This document shows, piece by piece, positions 1-8,782 of a stretch of 64,000 nucleotides of DNA. This DNA is from DASQZJ01 sp035638775 (GTDB lineage: Bacteria > Pseudomonadota > Gammaproteobacteria > UBA5335 > SLRW01), in NCBI GenBank assembly GCA_035638775.1, contig DASQZJ010000051.1, positions 1-64,000 on the forward strand, written 5' to 3'. The number at the start of each line of letters is the position of its first letter. The first letter of the stretch is position 1. The position numbers and the translations under genes are program-made. Under the pieces are notes generated by a model. It saw nothing but the letters and a program-made list of their open reading frames with translations, was not told where the DNA came from and searched no databases.

Positions 1-102
1 AACCACCATCGCCTACTGGAACCCCTGGGTTATATTCCTCCAGCAGAAGCTGAGGCAAACTACTACAGGCAACTCGACCGTCAGGCCGCCGTCGCGGCAT
101 GA
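1..102 (+). CDS. IS3-family transposase (OrfB), C-terminal fragment
   Basis: The window opens inside a reading frame that ends at a TGA at 100-102. The last 33 residues include the motifs RLLEPLGYIPPAEAEANYY and RQAAVAA, which match the C-terminus of IS3-family OrfB transposases (DDE integrase fold), just after the catalytic Glu helix. The start and catalytic core lie outside the window, so it cannot be said whether the element is intact. The terminal inverted repeat follows within 40 bp, as usual for this family. Confidence 0.8.
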   Translation, partial: NHHRLLEPLGYIPPAEAEANYYRQLDRQAAVAA

Positions 103-141
103 CTTAAACCAAACAGCCTCCCCGATTCCCGGGGCGGTTCA
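1..141 (+). mobile_element. Right end of an IS3-family insertion sequence
   Basis: After the transposase stop, the sequence runs to GATTCCCGGGGCGGTTCA, ending at 141. Its reverse complement begins TGAACCGCCCCGGG, a typical IS3-family terminal inverted repeat with TG/CA tips. The left end is outside the window, so the target duplication cannot be checked. An AT-rich octamer array starts 36 bp beyond the element. Confidence 0.7.
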
Positions 142-176
142 ATACCCCAGTGCCGCGAGAACTTCCTTCCCTTTTC

Positions 177-220
177 CTTAACAACTTAACAACTTAACAA
201 CTTAATGACTTAATGACTTT
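177..220. repeat. AT-rich octamer array A (CTTAACAA units)
   Basis: There are three copies of CTTAACAA, then two of CTTAATGA, then CTTTTTT. The array stands out sharply from the GC-rich surroundings. It lies 143 bp beyond the 3' end of the minus-strand mlaD-like gene and has the same polarity relative to that gene as most other arrays in this window. Confidence 0.9.
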
Positions 221-232
221 TTTGAGGAGAAA

Positions 233-255
233 GGGGCAGGCGTTGCGCCTGCCCC
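233..255 (-). terminator. Hairpin, probable terminator of the mla operon
   Basis: GGGGCAGGCG (233-242) and CGCCTGCCCC (246-255) form a perfect 10 bp stem with a 3-base loop. On the minus strand the stem is followed by TTTCTCC, a weak U-rich tail. It lies about 110 bp downstream of the mlaD-like stop, where the operon should end. Confidence 0.5.
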
Positions 256-363
256 GAAGAAGGGTCTCTGGCCGCGGGCGGGGTGGCCCCTCACCCGCGA
301 CGCTTCCAAGTATAGATCCTCGGGCCCGGTCCTGCCCGGCGACCCGCGGGTGCCGGGGAGCGG

Positions 364-1263
364 TCACTGTCCCGACTTCTTCTCCTTGTAGCCCGGCTCG
401 CCGGGCCCCGGCGCGACCTGCTTGCGGCCGAAGATCACGCTGCTGGGCTGGTTGTTCAGCCGCCGCGTGAGCCGGTCGACGTGTCCCACGGTCTGGTCCA
501 GGTGGTCCGTCAGCCGATCGATCCGGGGCAGCGTCTGGTTGGTCAGCATGTCCATCGCCCGGTTGGACGAATCACCGACCTTGCCGAATACCTTCGCGTC
601 CTCGCGCATGGTCCTGAGCAGCGACTGGCTCTCGTCCAGGGTCCGGTGGGCGCTGTCGATCATCGGCGGCAGCCGCTTCAGCGCCGGCGTCAGCCGGTCT
701 TCGATGGTGTTGAGCTTGCGCGTGGCATCATCCAGCTGCGCCAGGATGGCGCTGAAGTGCTTGCGGTTGCTGTCACTCAGCAGGTCGGAAAGCTGCGCCG
801 CGATCTTGTGGGTCTCGCCGAGGATCTTCGTGCCCTGCCGCTCCGCCTGCTGCAAGGTGCTGGGACGCATGGGGATGACCGCCGGGTGCTTGCGCGAGGT
901 CTTCAGCGGCTTGCCCTTCCTGCCGTCCTTGAGATCGATGTGCGCCATCCCGGTCAGCCCGGTCGAGCCCATCTCGGCGTACGTCGAGCCGGTCACCGGT
1001 GCCTTGTGGACCAGCGTCACCAGGATCCGGACCTTGTGCGGGTCCTGGGGGTCCAGCTCGATCTTGCGCACGGTTCCGACCTGGATGCCCTTGTAGTTGA
1101 CGGCGGCCTGCGGGTTCAGCCCGCCCACCCCGTGCCTGGAGACGATGTAGTAGTAGTCGACCTCCGGGCGCCCCGCCTGCATCCACCATACGGCGAAACC
1201 GGCACCCGCGCTGAGCACGAGCAGGAAGGCGACTGCGACCAGGGCGTGGGCTCGATCTTCCAT
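364..1263 (-). CDS. mlaD: MlaD-like MCE-domain lipid-binding protein
   Basis: This 299-residue protein has one N-terminal membrane anchor (about residues 8-28) and then an MCE domain (about 36-115, with VGGLNPQAAVNYKGIQVGTV and the STGLTG segment). A long helical C-terminal region (about 130-270) follows. MCE proteins form periplasmic hexameric rings that bind phospholipid for the MlaFE ABC transporter, which maintains outer-membrane lipid asymmetry. The ATG lies 6 bp after the ATPase stop, so it is the last gene of a three-gene operon. It is longer than E. coli MlaD (about 183 residues), as is common for stand-alone MCE proteins of the PqiB/YebT-related or generic MlaD class. No mlaB or mlaC lies alongside. 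Direct role in Mla transport is inferred from the context. Confidence 0.88.
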   Translation of the reverse strand: MEDRAHALVAVAFLLVLSAGAGFAVWWMQAGRPEVDYYYIVSRHGVGGLNPQAAVNYKGIQVGTVRKIELDPQDPHKVRILVTLVHKAPVTGSTYAEMGSTGLTGMAHIDLKDGRKGKPLKTSRKHPAVIPMRPSTLQQAERQGTKILGETHKIAAQLSDLLSDSNRKHFSAILAQLDDATRKLNTIEDRLTPALKRLPPMIDSAHRTLDESQSLLRTMREDAKVFGKVGDSSNRAMDMLTNQTLPRIDRLTDHLDQTVGHVDRLTRRLNNQPSSVIFGRKQVAPGPGEPGYKEKKSGQ

Positions 1264-1269
1264 GGCGGG

Positions 1270-2052
<783 letters not shown>

Positions 2053-2056
2053 CCGC

Positions 2057-3175
2057 TCAGACTCCGATGTGCGACAGCAGGACGCCAAGCGCGCCGTCGA
2101 TGGTGATCACCAGCGACAGGTTCACCACCACGGAACGGATCGTGTGCTCGGTCAGGCTGGTGGTGTCCGGTTCGGCGATCAGCCCGTAGTAGCTGGCCAC
2201 CAGCGCGATCATGCCGCCGAACAGCACGCCCTTGCCGAAACCGATCAGCCCGTTGGCCCAGGGCACCATGTGGGGAAACTGCTCCAGCCACATCATGTAG
2301 CCGACATGGAGCTGGTGCTGGGACATGTAGGCGGCGCCCACGATGCCCGCGAAGTCCGTCCACAGCACCAGCAGCGGCATGGCCAGCGCGAGCCCGATCA
2401 CCTTGGGCAGGACGAGCCGCAGCGTGGGCGAGATGCCGAAGGCCCGCAGGGCGTCGATCTCCGCGGTCATGCGCATCGCGGCAATCCCGGCGGTAAACGC
2501 CGAGCCCGCGCGCCCGACCAGGATCAGCCCCACCAGGAAGGGGCCCAGCTCGCGCAGGAAGGCCACGCCCACCGAGCCGATGATGGCGGTGTTGGCACCG
2601 AAATTCTTGAGCTGCACGCCGATCTGGTAGGACATCACGAAGCCCACCAGCAGCCCGATGAACGTGAGCAGCGGCACCGACTGGGCCCCCGCGCGGTAGA
2701 CCGTTGCCGATATCTCGCGCAGCGGCGTGGCGCGGGGATGCCGGAAGCAGTACCAGGCGTCGATCATCAGCTGGCCGACCAGCACCACCAGGTCGCCCAT
2801 TTCGCGAAACAGCCGCATGATCGAGGCGCCGATTTCCACCAGGATCACGAACCGGCGGCGGACCGGCGCCTCCCGTTCCCGGCTCCCGGTGCGATCGAGG
2901 TGCTCGAACAGCTGGCGCTGGTCCGGACGGCACTCCAGCTGGCGCGGCAGGCGGTGCCCCCAGGCGCGCCACAGCAGCAGCGCGCCGGCAGTATCCAGCG
3001 CCACCACGTCCCGCAGGCTCCAGGCGTCGGGAACCTGCGAGGCGGCATTGCGCATGCCACTCTCGAGCTTCTGCTCGTCGCTGGCGATCTGCGCCAGCGT
3101 CCAGCGCCCGCTCAGCCGCACCCGGCGTACCCCGGACACCTGCGCGATTTCCCAGGATGGCGTCTGGCCTTCCAT
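2057..3175 (-). CDS. mlaE: MlaE-family permease with N-terminal STAS-like domain
   Basis: This 372-residue protein has two parts. Residues 1-100 look like a STAS domain (VRLSGRWTLAQI, then ALDTAGALLLWRAWG), the fold of MlaB. Residues about 110-372 are the MlaE permease, with the family stretch LRELGPFLVGLILVGRAGSA and about five membrane segments. The fusion would supply MlaB function in cis, explaining why no separate mlaB is present. The ATG at 3175 is preferred; an upstream in-frame start would add 108 low-complexity residues. First gene of the operon. Confidence 0.88.
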   Translation of the reverse strand: MEGQTPSWEIAQVSGVRRVRLSGRWTLAQIASDEQKLESGMRNAASQVPDAWSLRDVVALDTAGALLLWRAWGHRLPRQLECRPDQRQLFEHLDRTGSREREAPVRRRFVILVEIGASIMRLFREMGDLVVLVGQLMIDAWYCFRHPRATPLREISATVYRAGAQSVPLLTFIGLLVGFVMSYQIGVQLKNFGANTAIIGSVGVAFLRELGPFLVGLILVGRAGSAFTAGIAAMRMTAEIDALRAFGISPTLRLVLPKVIGLALAMPLLVLWTDFAGIVGAAYMSQHQLHVGYMMWLEQFPHMVPWANGLIGFGKGVLFGGMIALVASYYGLIAEPDTTSLTEHTIRSVVVNLSLVITIDGALGVLLSHIGV

Positions 3176-3621
3176 CCCTGGCACGTCCTCCCGTAGGTGG
3201 CTGAATGAACCGCCGGGCACCGCGACGGCATGGCGCCTCCAGCATACTAGATCCGCACACGGGCACGCCGTGCCGCGCGCGGCAGCAGCTCGGCTGTCGG
3301 CGTGGCACCGCGGATGACTCCGGAACTCGAAAGCGGCCCGGACGCACCGGCAGGGGGGCTCTCCCGGCTCACGGCGCGAGCCGGACCAGCGCGCCGGATC
3401 GGGTGACCTCCGTCTACACCATGTCAGCGGCGCACGCCGCGCGCAACTCGGCGGCTGCCCGGCCGGACCGGCGTGCCGGCGGAAGCGCGGGCGAGGCACG
3501 GCGGCGCCTGGTCCGCGCAGGAGACAAATACGAGGATGCCCCGCCGGATCCGGCCCGTGGCCGGACCCGGTCGGGGAAACTGCTGGACTCGACTGGCCCG
3601 GACCGGGTCAGTGCCCCGGCA
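3176..3621. other. Gene-free stretch upstream of the mla operon
   Basis: This 446 bp stretch lies between the minus-strand mlaE-like start and the 3' end of the lipoprotein gene. It must hold the mla promoter, but I see no convincing -35/-10 pair, operator or small gene; the reading frames here are GC-driven. Confidence 0.5.
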
Positions 3622-3942
3622 TCAGTCGGCGGAGCCGTCCCCCTGGCCCGCACCGCTGTCGCCGTTGTCCTCGTCCATCGGCTGCTCGCCGCCGGACTGG
3701 TTCTCCTGCATCTGGTCGGAACCGGACCCGTTCTCCTGCATCTGCTCCGTTCCCGACTCGTCCTGCTGCATCTGACCGTTGCCCGACTGGTCTTCCTGCA
3801 TCTGGTCGTTGCCGCCATTCATCTGCTGCGACTGCGAGTCCGCCGGCGCGGACTGGCTGTCGCCGCTTTTCTGCTGGCAACCGAGCAGGAGACCGGCGGA
3901 GAGCAGCAATACCCCCGCCAGCACGCTGAAACGCATCGACAT
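3622..3942 (-). CDS. Small lipoprotein with four 10-residue QMQ repeats
   Basis: The protein is 106 residues long. It starts with a lipoprotein signal ending in the lipobox LLLGC (Cys22), so it should be membrane-anchored. The rest is acidic, Gln/Asn/Ser/Gly-rich and probably disordered. Residues 46-85 are four tandem decamers: DQMQEDQSGN, GQMQQDESGT, EQMQENGSGS, DQMQENQSGG. The ATG at 3942 has a strong GGGAGGA ribosome site about 7 bp upstream; a longer frame reaching 4056 has no such support. I do not recognise a family. It appears to be transcribed alone. Confidence 0.7.
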   Translation of the reverse strand: MSMRFSVLAGVLLLSAGLLLGCQQKSGDSQSAPADSQSQQMNGGNDQMQEDQSGNGQMQQDESGTEQMQENGSGSDQMQENQSGGEQPMDEDNGDSGAGQGDGSAD

Positions 3943-4074
3943 GGACGTTCCTCCCTGAAAGTGCACGCAGTCTCCCCCGCGCCCGGAACGATCCGGGCAC
4001 GGATCGCGCCATTCCTGTATAGCGCATCCTCGCCACGAACCAATGACCGCCGTCAATCTATCGGCGCCGGCGTC

Positions 4075-4842
4075 TCAGCTCCGCGTGAAGCGGGGTTCGC
4101 GCTTTTCCAGGAACGCCTCGACGGCCTCCCGGTGATCGTCGCTTGCCGCGAGCACCGACAGCTCGCGCGCCTGCACCCGGGCCGCCTCCCCGGGCTCCAG
4201 GTCCAGCGCCTGTCCCGACACGCGTCGGGTGGCTTCCACCGACAGCGGCGCGCGCGAGGCGATCCTGCCGGCCAGCGCCAGCGCCTCGTCCGGCAGCTCC
4301 CCGTCAGGGTAGACGCCGGTCACCAGCCCGCGCCGCTCGGCCGTCGGGGCGTCCTGGGGCAGGCCGGTCAGGAGCATGTGCCGGGCCGGCCCGATCCCGA
4401 TCAGGCGGGGCAGCCGCCAGGCCGAAGCCATCAGCCCGACGTTGACCCCGGCACAGACGAAGCGGGCCGACTCGCTCGCCAGGCGGATGTCGCAGCACAG
4501 CGCGAGCTCCAGGCCGCCGCCCACGCAGGCGCCGTTGATCGCGGCCACCACCGGCACCCGCAGGCGCTCGATGCTGTCCAGCAGGCGGGCGAAGCCCGCC
4601 AGCGTGTCGTCGCCGCCGCCGGACGCCCCGTCGCGCTCCTCGCGCAGGTCCGCACCGCCGCAGAAGCTGCGCCCGCGGCCCGTGATCACCGCCACGCGCA
4701 CGTCCAGGTCGCCGTGGGCCTCGTCGAGGGCGCGCAGCAGTCGTGACCGCATCTCGCGCCCCAGGGTGTTCGCGGGCGGATTCTCCAGTGCCAGGAGCAT
4801 TACGCCTGCCACCGGCCGTGACACGTGGATGGTGCCGCTCAT
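4075..4842 (-). CDS. Crotonase-fold (enoyl-CoA hydratase/isomerase) family protein
   Basis: This 255-residue protein carries the CoA-binding oxyanion segments SFCGGADLRE and INGACVGGGLELALCCD. The Glu of GGLEL matches the first catalytic Glu of enoyl-CoA hydratases. The second (in FGQPE of the rat enzyme) aligns with Gly in FVCAG, and the following Gly-rich loop is shortened, so canonical hydratase chemistry is doubtful. Its ATG overlaps the CoA-transferase stop by 4 bp (ATGA), implying translational coupling. It probably acts on the CoA ester made by the two genes upstream. Confidence 0.85.
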   Translation of the reverse strand: MSGTIHVSRPVAGVMLLALENPPANTLGREMRSRLLRALDEAHGDLDVRVAVITGRGRSFCGGADLREERDGASGGGDDTLAGFARLLDSIERLRVPVVAAINGACVGGGLELALCCDIRLASESARFVCAGVNVGLMASAWRLPRLIGIGPARHMLLTGLPQDAPTAERRGLVTGVYPDGELPDEALALAGRIASRAPLSVEATRRVSGQALDLEPGEAARVQARELSVLAASDDHREAVEAFLEKREPRFTRS

Positions 4843-6017
4843 CGCTGCTCCCCCTCGCCGGCCGTCACCGCGCCCCCTTCCAGCAGGGTCCGGATCTCGT
4901 CGGGGGCGAACCCCGCCTCTTCCAGCACCGCGCGCGTGTCCTGGCCGACTTCCGCCGGTCCCCGACGCAGCCGCACCGGGGTGCGCGACATCTTCACCGG
5001 TGTCCGCACGAAGCGTCGCCCATCGACCTCCGCCAGCATGCCGCGGGCACGCACCTGCGGATCCTCCAGCGCGCCACCGATATCGTTGATGGGCCCGGCC
5101 GGTATGCCCTGCGCCACGAGCCGCTCCACCCACCCGCCGGTGGTGTCCGATGCAAGCAGCGCCTCCAGGTGCGCCTGCAGCGCGTCGCGGTTCTCGAGGC
5201 GGTCCCGCGGGGCAGCGAAGCGGGCGTCGTCCGCCAGCTCCGGCTCACCAAGCACCTCGCACAAGCGGCGCCAGAGCTTCTGCGTGTTCACCCCCACGAC
5301 GATGAAGCCGTCGCCGGTGCGCAGCGCCTCGTACGGCGCCGCCAGCCGGTGGCGCGAGCCGCGCGGGCTGGCGACCTCGCCGGTGGTGAGATACAGGCCC
5401 GACTCCCACACCGTGTACGAAAGCGCGCTCTCCAGCAGGGAGGTCTCCACGTGCTGGCCTTCCCCGGTGCGGTTGCGGTGGGCCAGCGCCGCGAGGATCC
5501 CCACCACCGCGAAGGTCCCCGCGTTGAGGTCGGATACGGGCACCCCGGCGGCCACCGGCCGCTCGCCGCCGGGCTCGCCGGTGAAGCTCATGATGCCGCT
5601 CATCGCCTGGGCCACCAGGTCGAGCCCGCCGCGCTCCCGGTAGGGCCCGTCGTGGCCGAAGCCGGAGACCGAGCAGTAGATCAGGCCCGGATTTTCCGCG
5701 GCGAGGTCATCGTAGCCCAGCCCCATCCCGGCCATCGCCCCCGGCCGGTAGTTCTCCACGAACACGTCGGCGCCGCGCGCGAGCCGCCGCAGCGTGTCCC
5801 GGCCGCCTTCCCGCGCCAGGTCCACCGCGATCGCCCGCTTGTTGCGGTTGACGAAATCGTAGGCGCGGAACGCTCCCAGGCGGGTGCGCGTCACCTCGCC
5901 GCGCGGGCTTTCGACCTTGACCACGTCCGCGCCGAGGTCGGCCAGCACCATGGAGCACCACGCCCCCGCGATCACGTGCGTGCAATCCAGCACTCGCAAC
6001 CCTTCCAGAGAGCCCAT
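4839..6017 (-). CDS. Class III (CaiB/BaiF) CoA-transferase
   Basis: This 392-residue protein has the family's N-terminal signature (GLRVLDCTHVIAGAW, LADLGADVVKVESPRG) and conserved blocks NRNKRAIAVDL and SGFGHDGPY. The Asp of GVPVSDLNAG matches the catalytic Asp that forms the acyl anhydride in formyl-CoA transferase. Length is typical. It lies between an acyl-CoA ligase (35 bp gap) and a crotonase-fold gene (4 bp overlap), so a CoA-dependent catabolic route is likely; the acid substrate cannot be named from sequence. A good ribosome site (GGGAGGAG) precedes the ATG. Confidence 0.9.
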   Translation of the reverse strand: MGSLEGLRVLDCTHVIAGAWCSMVLADLGADVVKVESPRGEVTRTRLGAFRAYDFVNRNKRAIAVDLAREGGRDTLRRLARGADVFVENYRPGAMAGMGLGYDDLAAENPGLIYCSVSGFGHDGPYRERGGLDLVAQAMSGIMSFTGEPGGERPVAAGVPVSDLNAGTFAVVGILAALAHRNRTGEGQHVETSLLESALSYTVWESGLYLTTGEVASPRGSRHRLAAPYEALRTGDGFIVVGVNTQKLWRRLCEVLGEPELADDARFAAPRDRLENRDALQAHLEALLASDTTGGWVERLVAQGIPAGPINDIGGALEDPQVRARGMLAEVDGRRFVRTPVKMSRTPVRLRRGPAEVGQDTRAVLEEAGFAPDEIRTLLEGGAVTAGEGEQR

Positions 6018-6052
6018 CGCCCCTCTCCTCCCGTCGCCGTCAGAGCGCGGCG

Positions 6053-7714
6053 TCAGCCCCGCTCGAACACGTCCCGGTCGCGTTCTTCCGCGGCCATCTG
6101 CCGGACCACGTAGTGTTTCTTCTTGCCGGTGGCCGTGTACGGCAGCTCGTCGATGAAACGGTAGTAGCGCGGCCGCTTGTACGGCGCCAGGATCGCCCGG
6201 TCGCTGCAGTGCGCCGCGAGCTCTTTCGCCGTCAGGGAATCGTCCGCCCGGACCACGTAGGCCACCACGGTCTCGCCCCGTAGCTCGTCCGGCACGCCGA
6301 CCACCACGGACTCCTGCACCTTCGGGTGCATGTCCAGCACCTCCTCGACCTGCACCGGGTGGATGTTCTCCCCGGCCGAGACGATCATGTTGTTCTTGCG
6401 GCCGACGATGGTGACGAACTCGTTCTCGTCCCAGGTCGCCATGTCGCCGATGTACAGCCAGCCGTCGTGAAAGACCCGGGCGCTCTCGGCCTCGTTGTTG
6501 ACGTAGGTGTAGGCGCTCTTGCCGGGCGCCCGGACGATGACCTCGCCCACCTCGCGATTGTCCCTGGCCACCGTCTCGTGCGGCTCGGCGCGGCGGTCCG
6601 GGAACACCTTCACCACCGCGACGTCGTCGTCGGTACAGGCCCGGCCCGCGGAGCCGGCCATCTCCGGCAGGTCGGCCGGCCGCAGGAAGGTGTTCCAGAA
6701 CGCCTCCGACGTGCCGTAGCCGTTGAAGATGTTCGGTGTGAGCGTCTCGTGAAAGCGGATGCAGTCCTCGCGGCCCAGCGGGGCTCCCATGGTGACGATG
6801 CCCTTGAGCGCCGACAGGTCGAACGGGCTCTTCTGCTGGGTCGCGCTGAGCAGCTTGAGCATCGGCGGCGCCCCCACCAGGAAGCTGACCCCGTACTTCT
6901 CCACGTACTCCAGGCAGGTCCGCGGCGCGAACTGGCGCAGGATCACCATTTCCGCGCCGACATAGAGCGACGGCGTGGGCCCCCCGGCGTGGATCCCGCC
7001 CCGGTGGAACCAGGGACTCATGTTCATGGTCCGGTCCGTGGGCGCGAGCGGGAAGTGCATGATCACGTCGTGGGCCGAGAGCACCTCGATCACGTGGTTC
7101 ATGGGCACGCCCTTGGGCCGCCCCGTGGTGCCGGAGGTGTACAGCCGCGTGACCTCGTCATAGATGTGCGCCGGGCGCTCCCGCTCCGGCTCATCGTCGC
7201 GTTCGTGCAGATAGTCGGAGAACCGCACGTGCCCCTCGGGCGGGCGCGCCTCCCCCGCGGGGTCGACCATCACGACCCGACGCGGACGATGGCGCGCCAT
7301 CGCCAGCGCCGCCTCCGCCGTCTCGCGGCCCTCGGCATCGTAGACGAACACCGCGGGCCGGCTGTCATCGATGATCCAGGCGGTCTCGGCATGCGAGAGC
7401 TTGAAGTTGATCGGGCAGTTGATCGCCCCCAGCTTCTGCGGCGCCAGGTAGGCGAACACGAACTCCGGCGAGTTCATCAGCTGGTACATCACCACCTCGT
7501 TGCGGCCCACCCCGTCGGCGGCGAGCGCGTGCGCCAGCCGGTTCACGTCCCGGTCGAGCGCGGCGTAGGTCCAGGTCCGGTCCCGCAGGGGACAGGTCAT
7601 CGCCGGCCGGCCGGCGAAGCGATGGACGTTGCGCAGGAAGCCGTGGATGAACGTGAATCCGTGCTCGAAGGTCTCGCGGAACATCGAGACGTCGTAGGTA
7701 TGTCCGTCTTCCAT
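6053..7714 (-). CDS. AMP-forming acyl-CoA ligase (ANL superfamily)
   Basis: This 553-residue adenylate-forming enzyme has the phosphate-binding loop LYTSGTTGRPKGVP, the A5 motif NGYGTSEA, the A7 motif DGWLYIGDMATW with the hinge VGRKNNMI, and the C-terminal catalytic Lys in ATGKKKHYV. It should activate a carboxylic acid to its CoA thioester through an acyl-adenylate. It heads a minus-strand operon with a class III CoA-transferase and a crotonase-fold protein, and is divergent from a nitroreductase (213 bp apart). Length and motifs fit medium-chain, aromatic or carnitine-type ligases; the substrate is not determinable. Confidence 0.9.
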   Translation of the reverse strand: MEDGHTYDVSMFRETFEHGFTFIHGFLRNVHRFAGRPAMTCPLRDRTWTYAALDRDVNRLAHALAADGVGRNEVVMYQLMNSPEFVFAYLAPQKLGAINCPINFKLSHAETAWIIDDSRPAVFVYDAEGRETAEAALAMARHRPRRVVMVDPAGEARPPEGHVRFSDYLHERDDEPERERPAHIYDEVTRLYTSGTTGRPKGVPMNHVIEVLSAHDVIMHFPLAPTDRTMNMSPWFHRGGIHAGGPTPSLYVGAEMVILRQFAPRTCLEYVEKYGVSFLVGAPPMLKLLSATQQKSPFDLSALKGIVTMGAPLGREDCIRFHETLTPNIFNGYGTSEAFWNTFLRPADLPEMAGSAGRACTDDDVAVVKVFPDRRAEPHETVARDNREVGEVIVRAPGKSAYTYVNNEAESARVFHDGWLYIGDMATWDENEFVTIVGRKNNMIVSAGENIHPVQVEEVLDMHPKVQESVVVGVPDELRGETVVAYVVRADDSLTAKELAAHCSDRAILAPYKRPRYYRFIDELPYTATGKKKHYVVRQMAAEERDRDVFERG

Positions 7715-7927
7715 AGCTGCACTCTCCCGCGTGAGGGCGCCGCGCGATCGATCGCGGTGCGCCGCCGCACTGCCCGCGCGGCCGGCGCCGTCCCCGACAA
7801 GATTGCTCGCAAACGGCGGGTCGGATCAACGCCGGCCGTCCCGCACGGTCCCGGCTCTGGTACCCTGACCCCGCATGCGTGCACCGGCCCGCGAGCCCGC
7901 AAACCGACACCCGGAGAACCTTCCCGA

Positions 7928-8647
7928 ATGGACCACCCGACCGCGATCCGCAACCCCGCCGGCAACGCCGCCGGTGCCGACGCCCTGGAAGCCCTGCTCG
8001 CCGACCGCTACAGCTGCCGCGGCTTTCGCGCGGACCCCGTAGCGCGGGCGACCATCGAGCGGATCCTGGCGATCGCGCAGCACACCGCGTCCTGGTGCAA
8101 CGCCCAGCCGTGGCGGGTGGCCATCACCGGCGGCGAGGAAACCGGGCGCTTCCGTGAGGCGCTGTACGCTTACGCCGCCGGCGGCGCCGCGCCGGGCCCG
8201 GACTTCGACTTTCCGCGTCAGTACACGGGTGTCTACCGCCAGCGCAGGCGCGAGTGCGGCTTCCAGCTCTATGAAGCGGTCGGGGTGGCCCGCGGGGACC
8301 GGGAGGCGGGCAATCGCCAGCGGCTCGAGAACTTCCGCTTCTTCGGCGCGCCCCACCTCGCCATCGTGACCACGGAAGCAGACCTCGGCGTCTACGGCGC
8401 GGTCGACTGCGGCGCGTACGTCTCCAACTTCATGCTCGCCGCCCGCAGCCTGGGGGTCGCGTCCATCGCCCAGGCCGCCCTGGCCGTCTACCCGGACTTC
8501 ATCCGCGACTGGTTCGACCTGCCGCCGGAGCGCCTGGTGGTATGCGGACTGTCCTTCGGCTACGAGGACCGGACTCACCCGGCCAACGCGTTTCGCACGA
8601 CCCGGGCGCCGCTGGGGGAGGTGGTGACGTGGAGGGGAGAGTTTTAA
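7928..8647 (+). CDS. Nitroreductase-family FMN flavoprotein
   Basis: The protein has 239 residues and the nitroreductase fold signature: ADRYSCRGF near the N-terminus (FMN phosphate-binding Arg/Ser), ASWCNAQPWRV, and a C-terminal GLSFGYED block before the terminal helix. Family members reduce nitroaromatics, quinones or enoates with NAD(P)H. The ATG at 7928 has GGAG about 10 bp upstream; the long frame beginning at 6326 is antisense shadow. The last codon and TAA stop lie within octamer array B1, so the repeat supplies the stop codon. Confidence 0.88.
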   Translation: MDHPTAIRNPAGNAAGADALEALLADRYSCRGFRADPVARATIERILAIAQHTASWCNAQPWRVAITGGEETGRFREALYAYAAGGAAPGPDFDFPRQYTGVYRQRRRECGFQLYEAVGVARGDREAGNRQRLENFRFFGAPHLAIVTTEADLGVYGAVDCGAYVSNFMLAARSLGVASIAQAALAVYPDFIRDWFDLPPERLVVCGLSFGYEDRTHPANAFRTTRAPLGEVVTWRGEF

Positions 8648-8672
8648 GTTATTAAGTTTTAAGTTGTTAAGT
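8641..8672. repeat. AT-rich array B1, inverted orientation
   Basis: The units read GTTTTAAG, TTATTAAG, TTTTAAG, TTGTTAAG on the plus strand, which is the reverse complement of the CTTAACAA unit. The array contains the nitroreductase stop codon and runs on downstream. It faces array B2 across about 48 bp, so the two can pair into a long AT-rich hairpin between convergent genes. Confidence 0.9.
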
Positions 8673-8720
8673 CGGCAAAGCCAGGCCAAACCACATGGCG
8701 GGAGTGCACAATTCTTTACT

Positions 8721-8782
8721 ACTTAACAACTTAACAACTTAACAACTTAATAACTTAATAACTTAATAACTTAATAACTTTT
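8721..8782. repeat. AT-rich array B2 (CTTAACAA/CTTAATAA units)
   Basis: Three CTTAACAA units are followed by four CTTAATAA units, ending at the stop codon of the minus-strand DUF6134 gene (8782-8784). With B1 it forms an inverted pair between convergent genes; a bidirectional termination role is possible but not shown. Confidence 0.9.
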
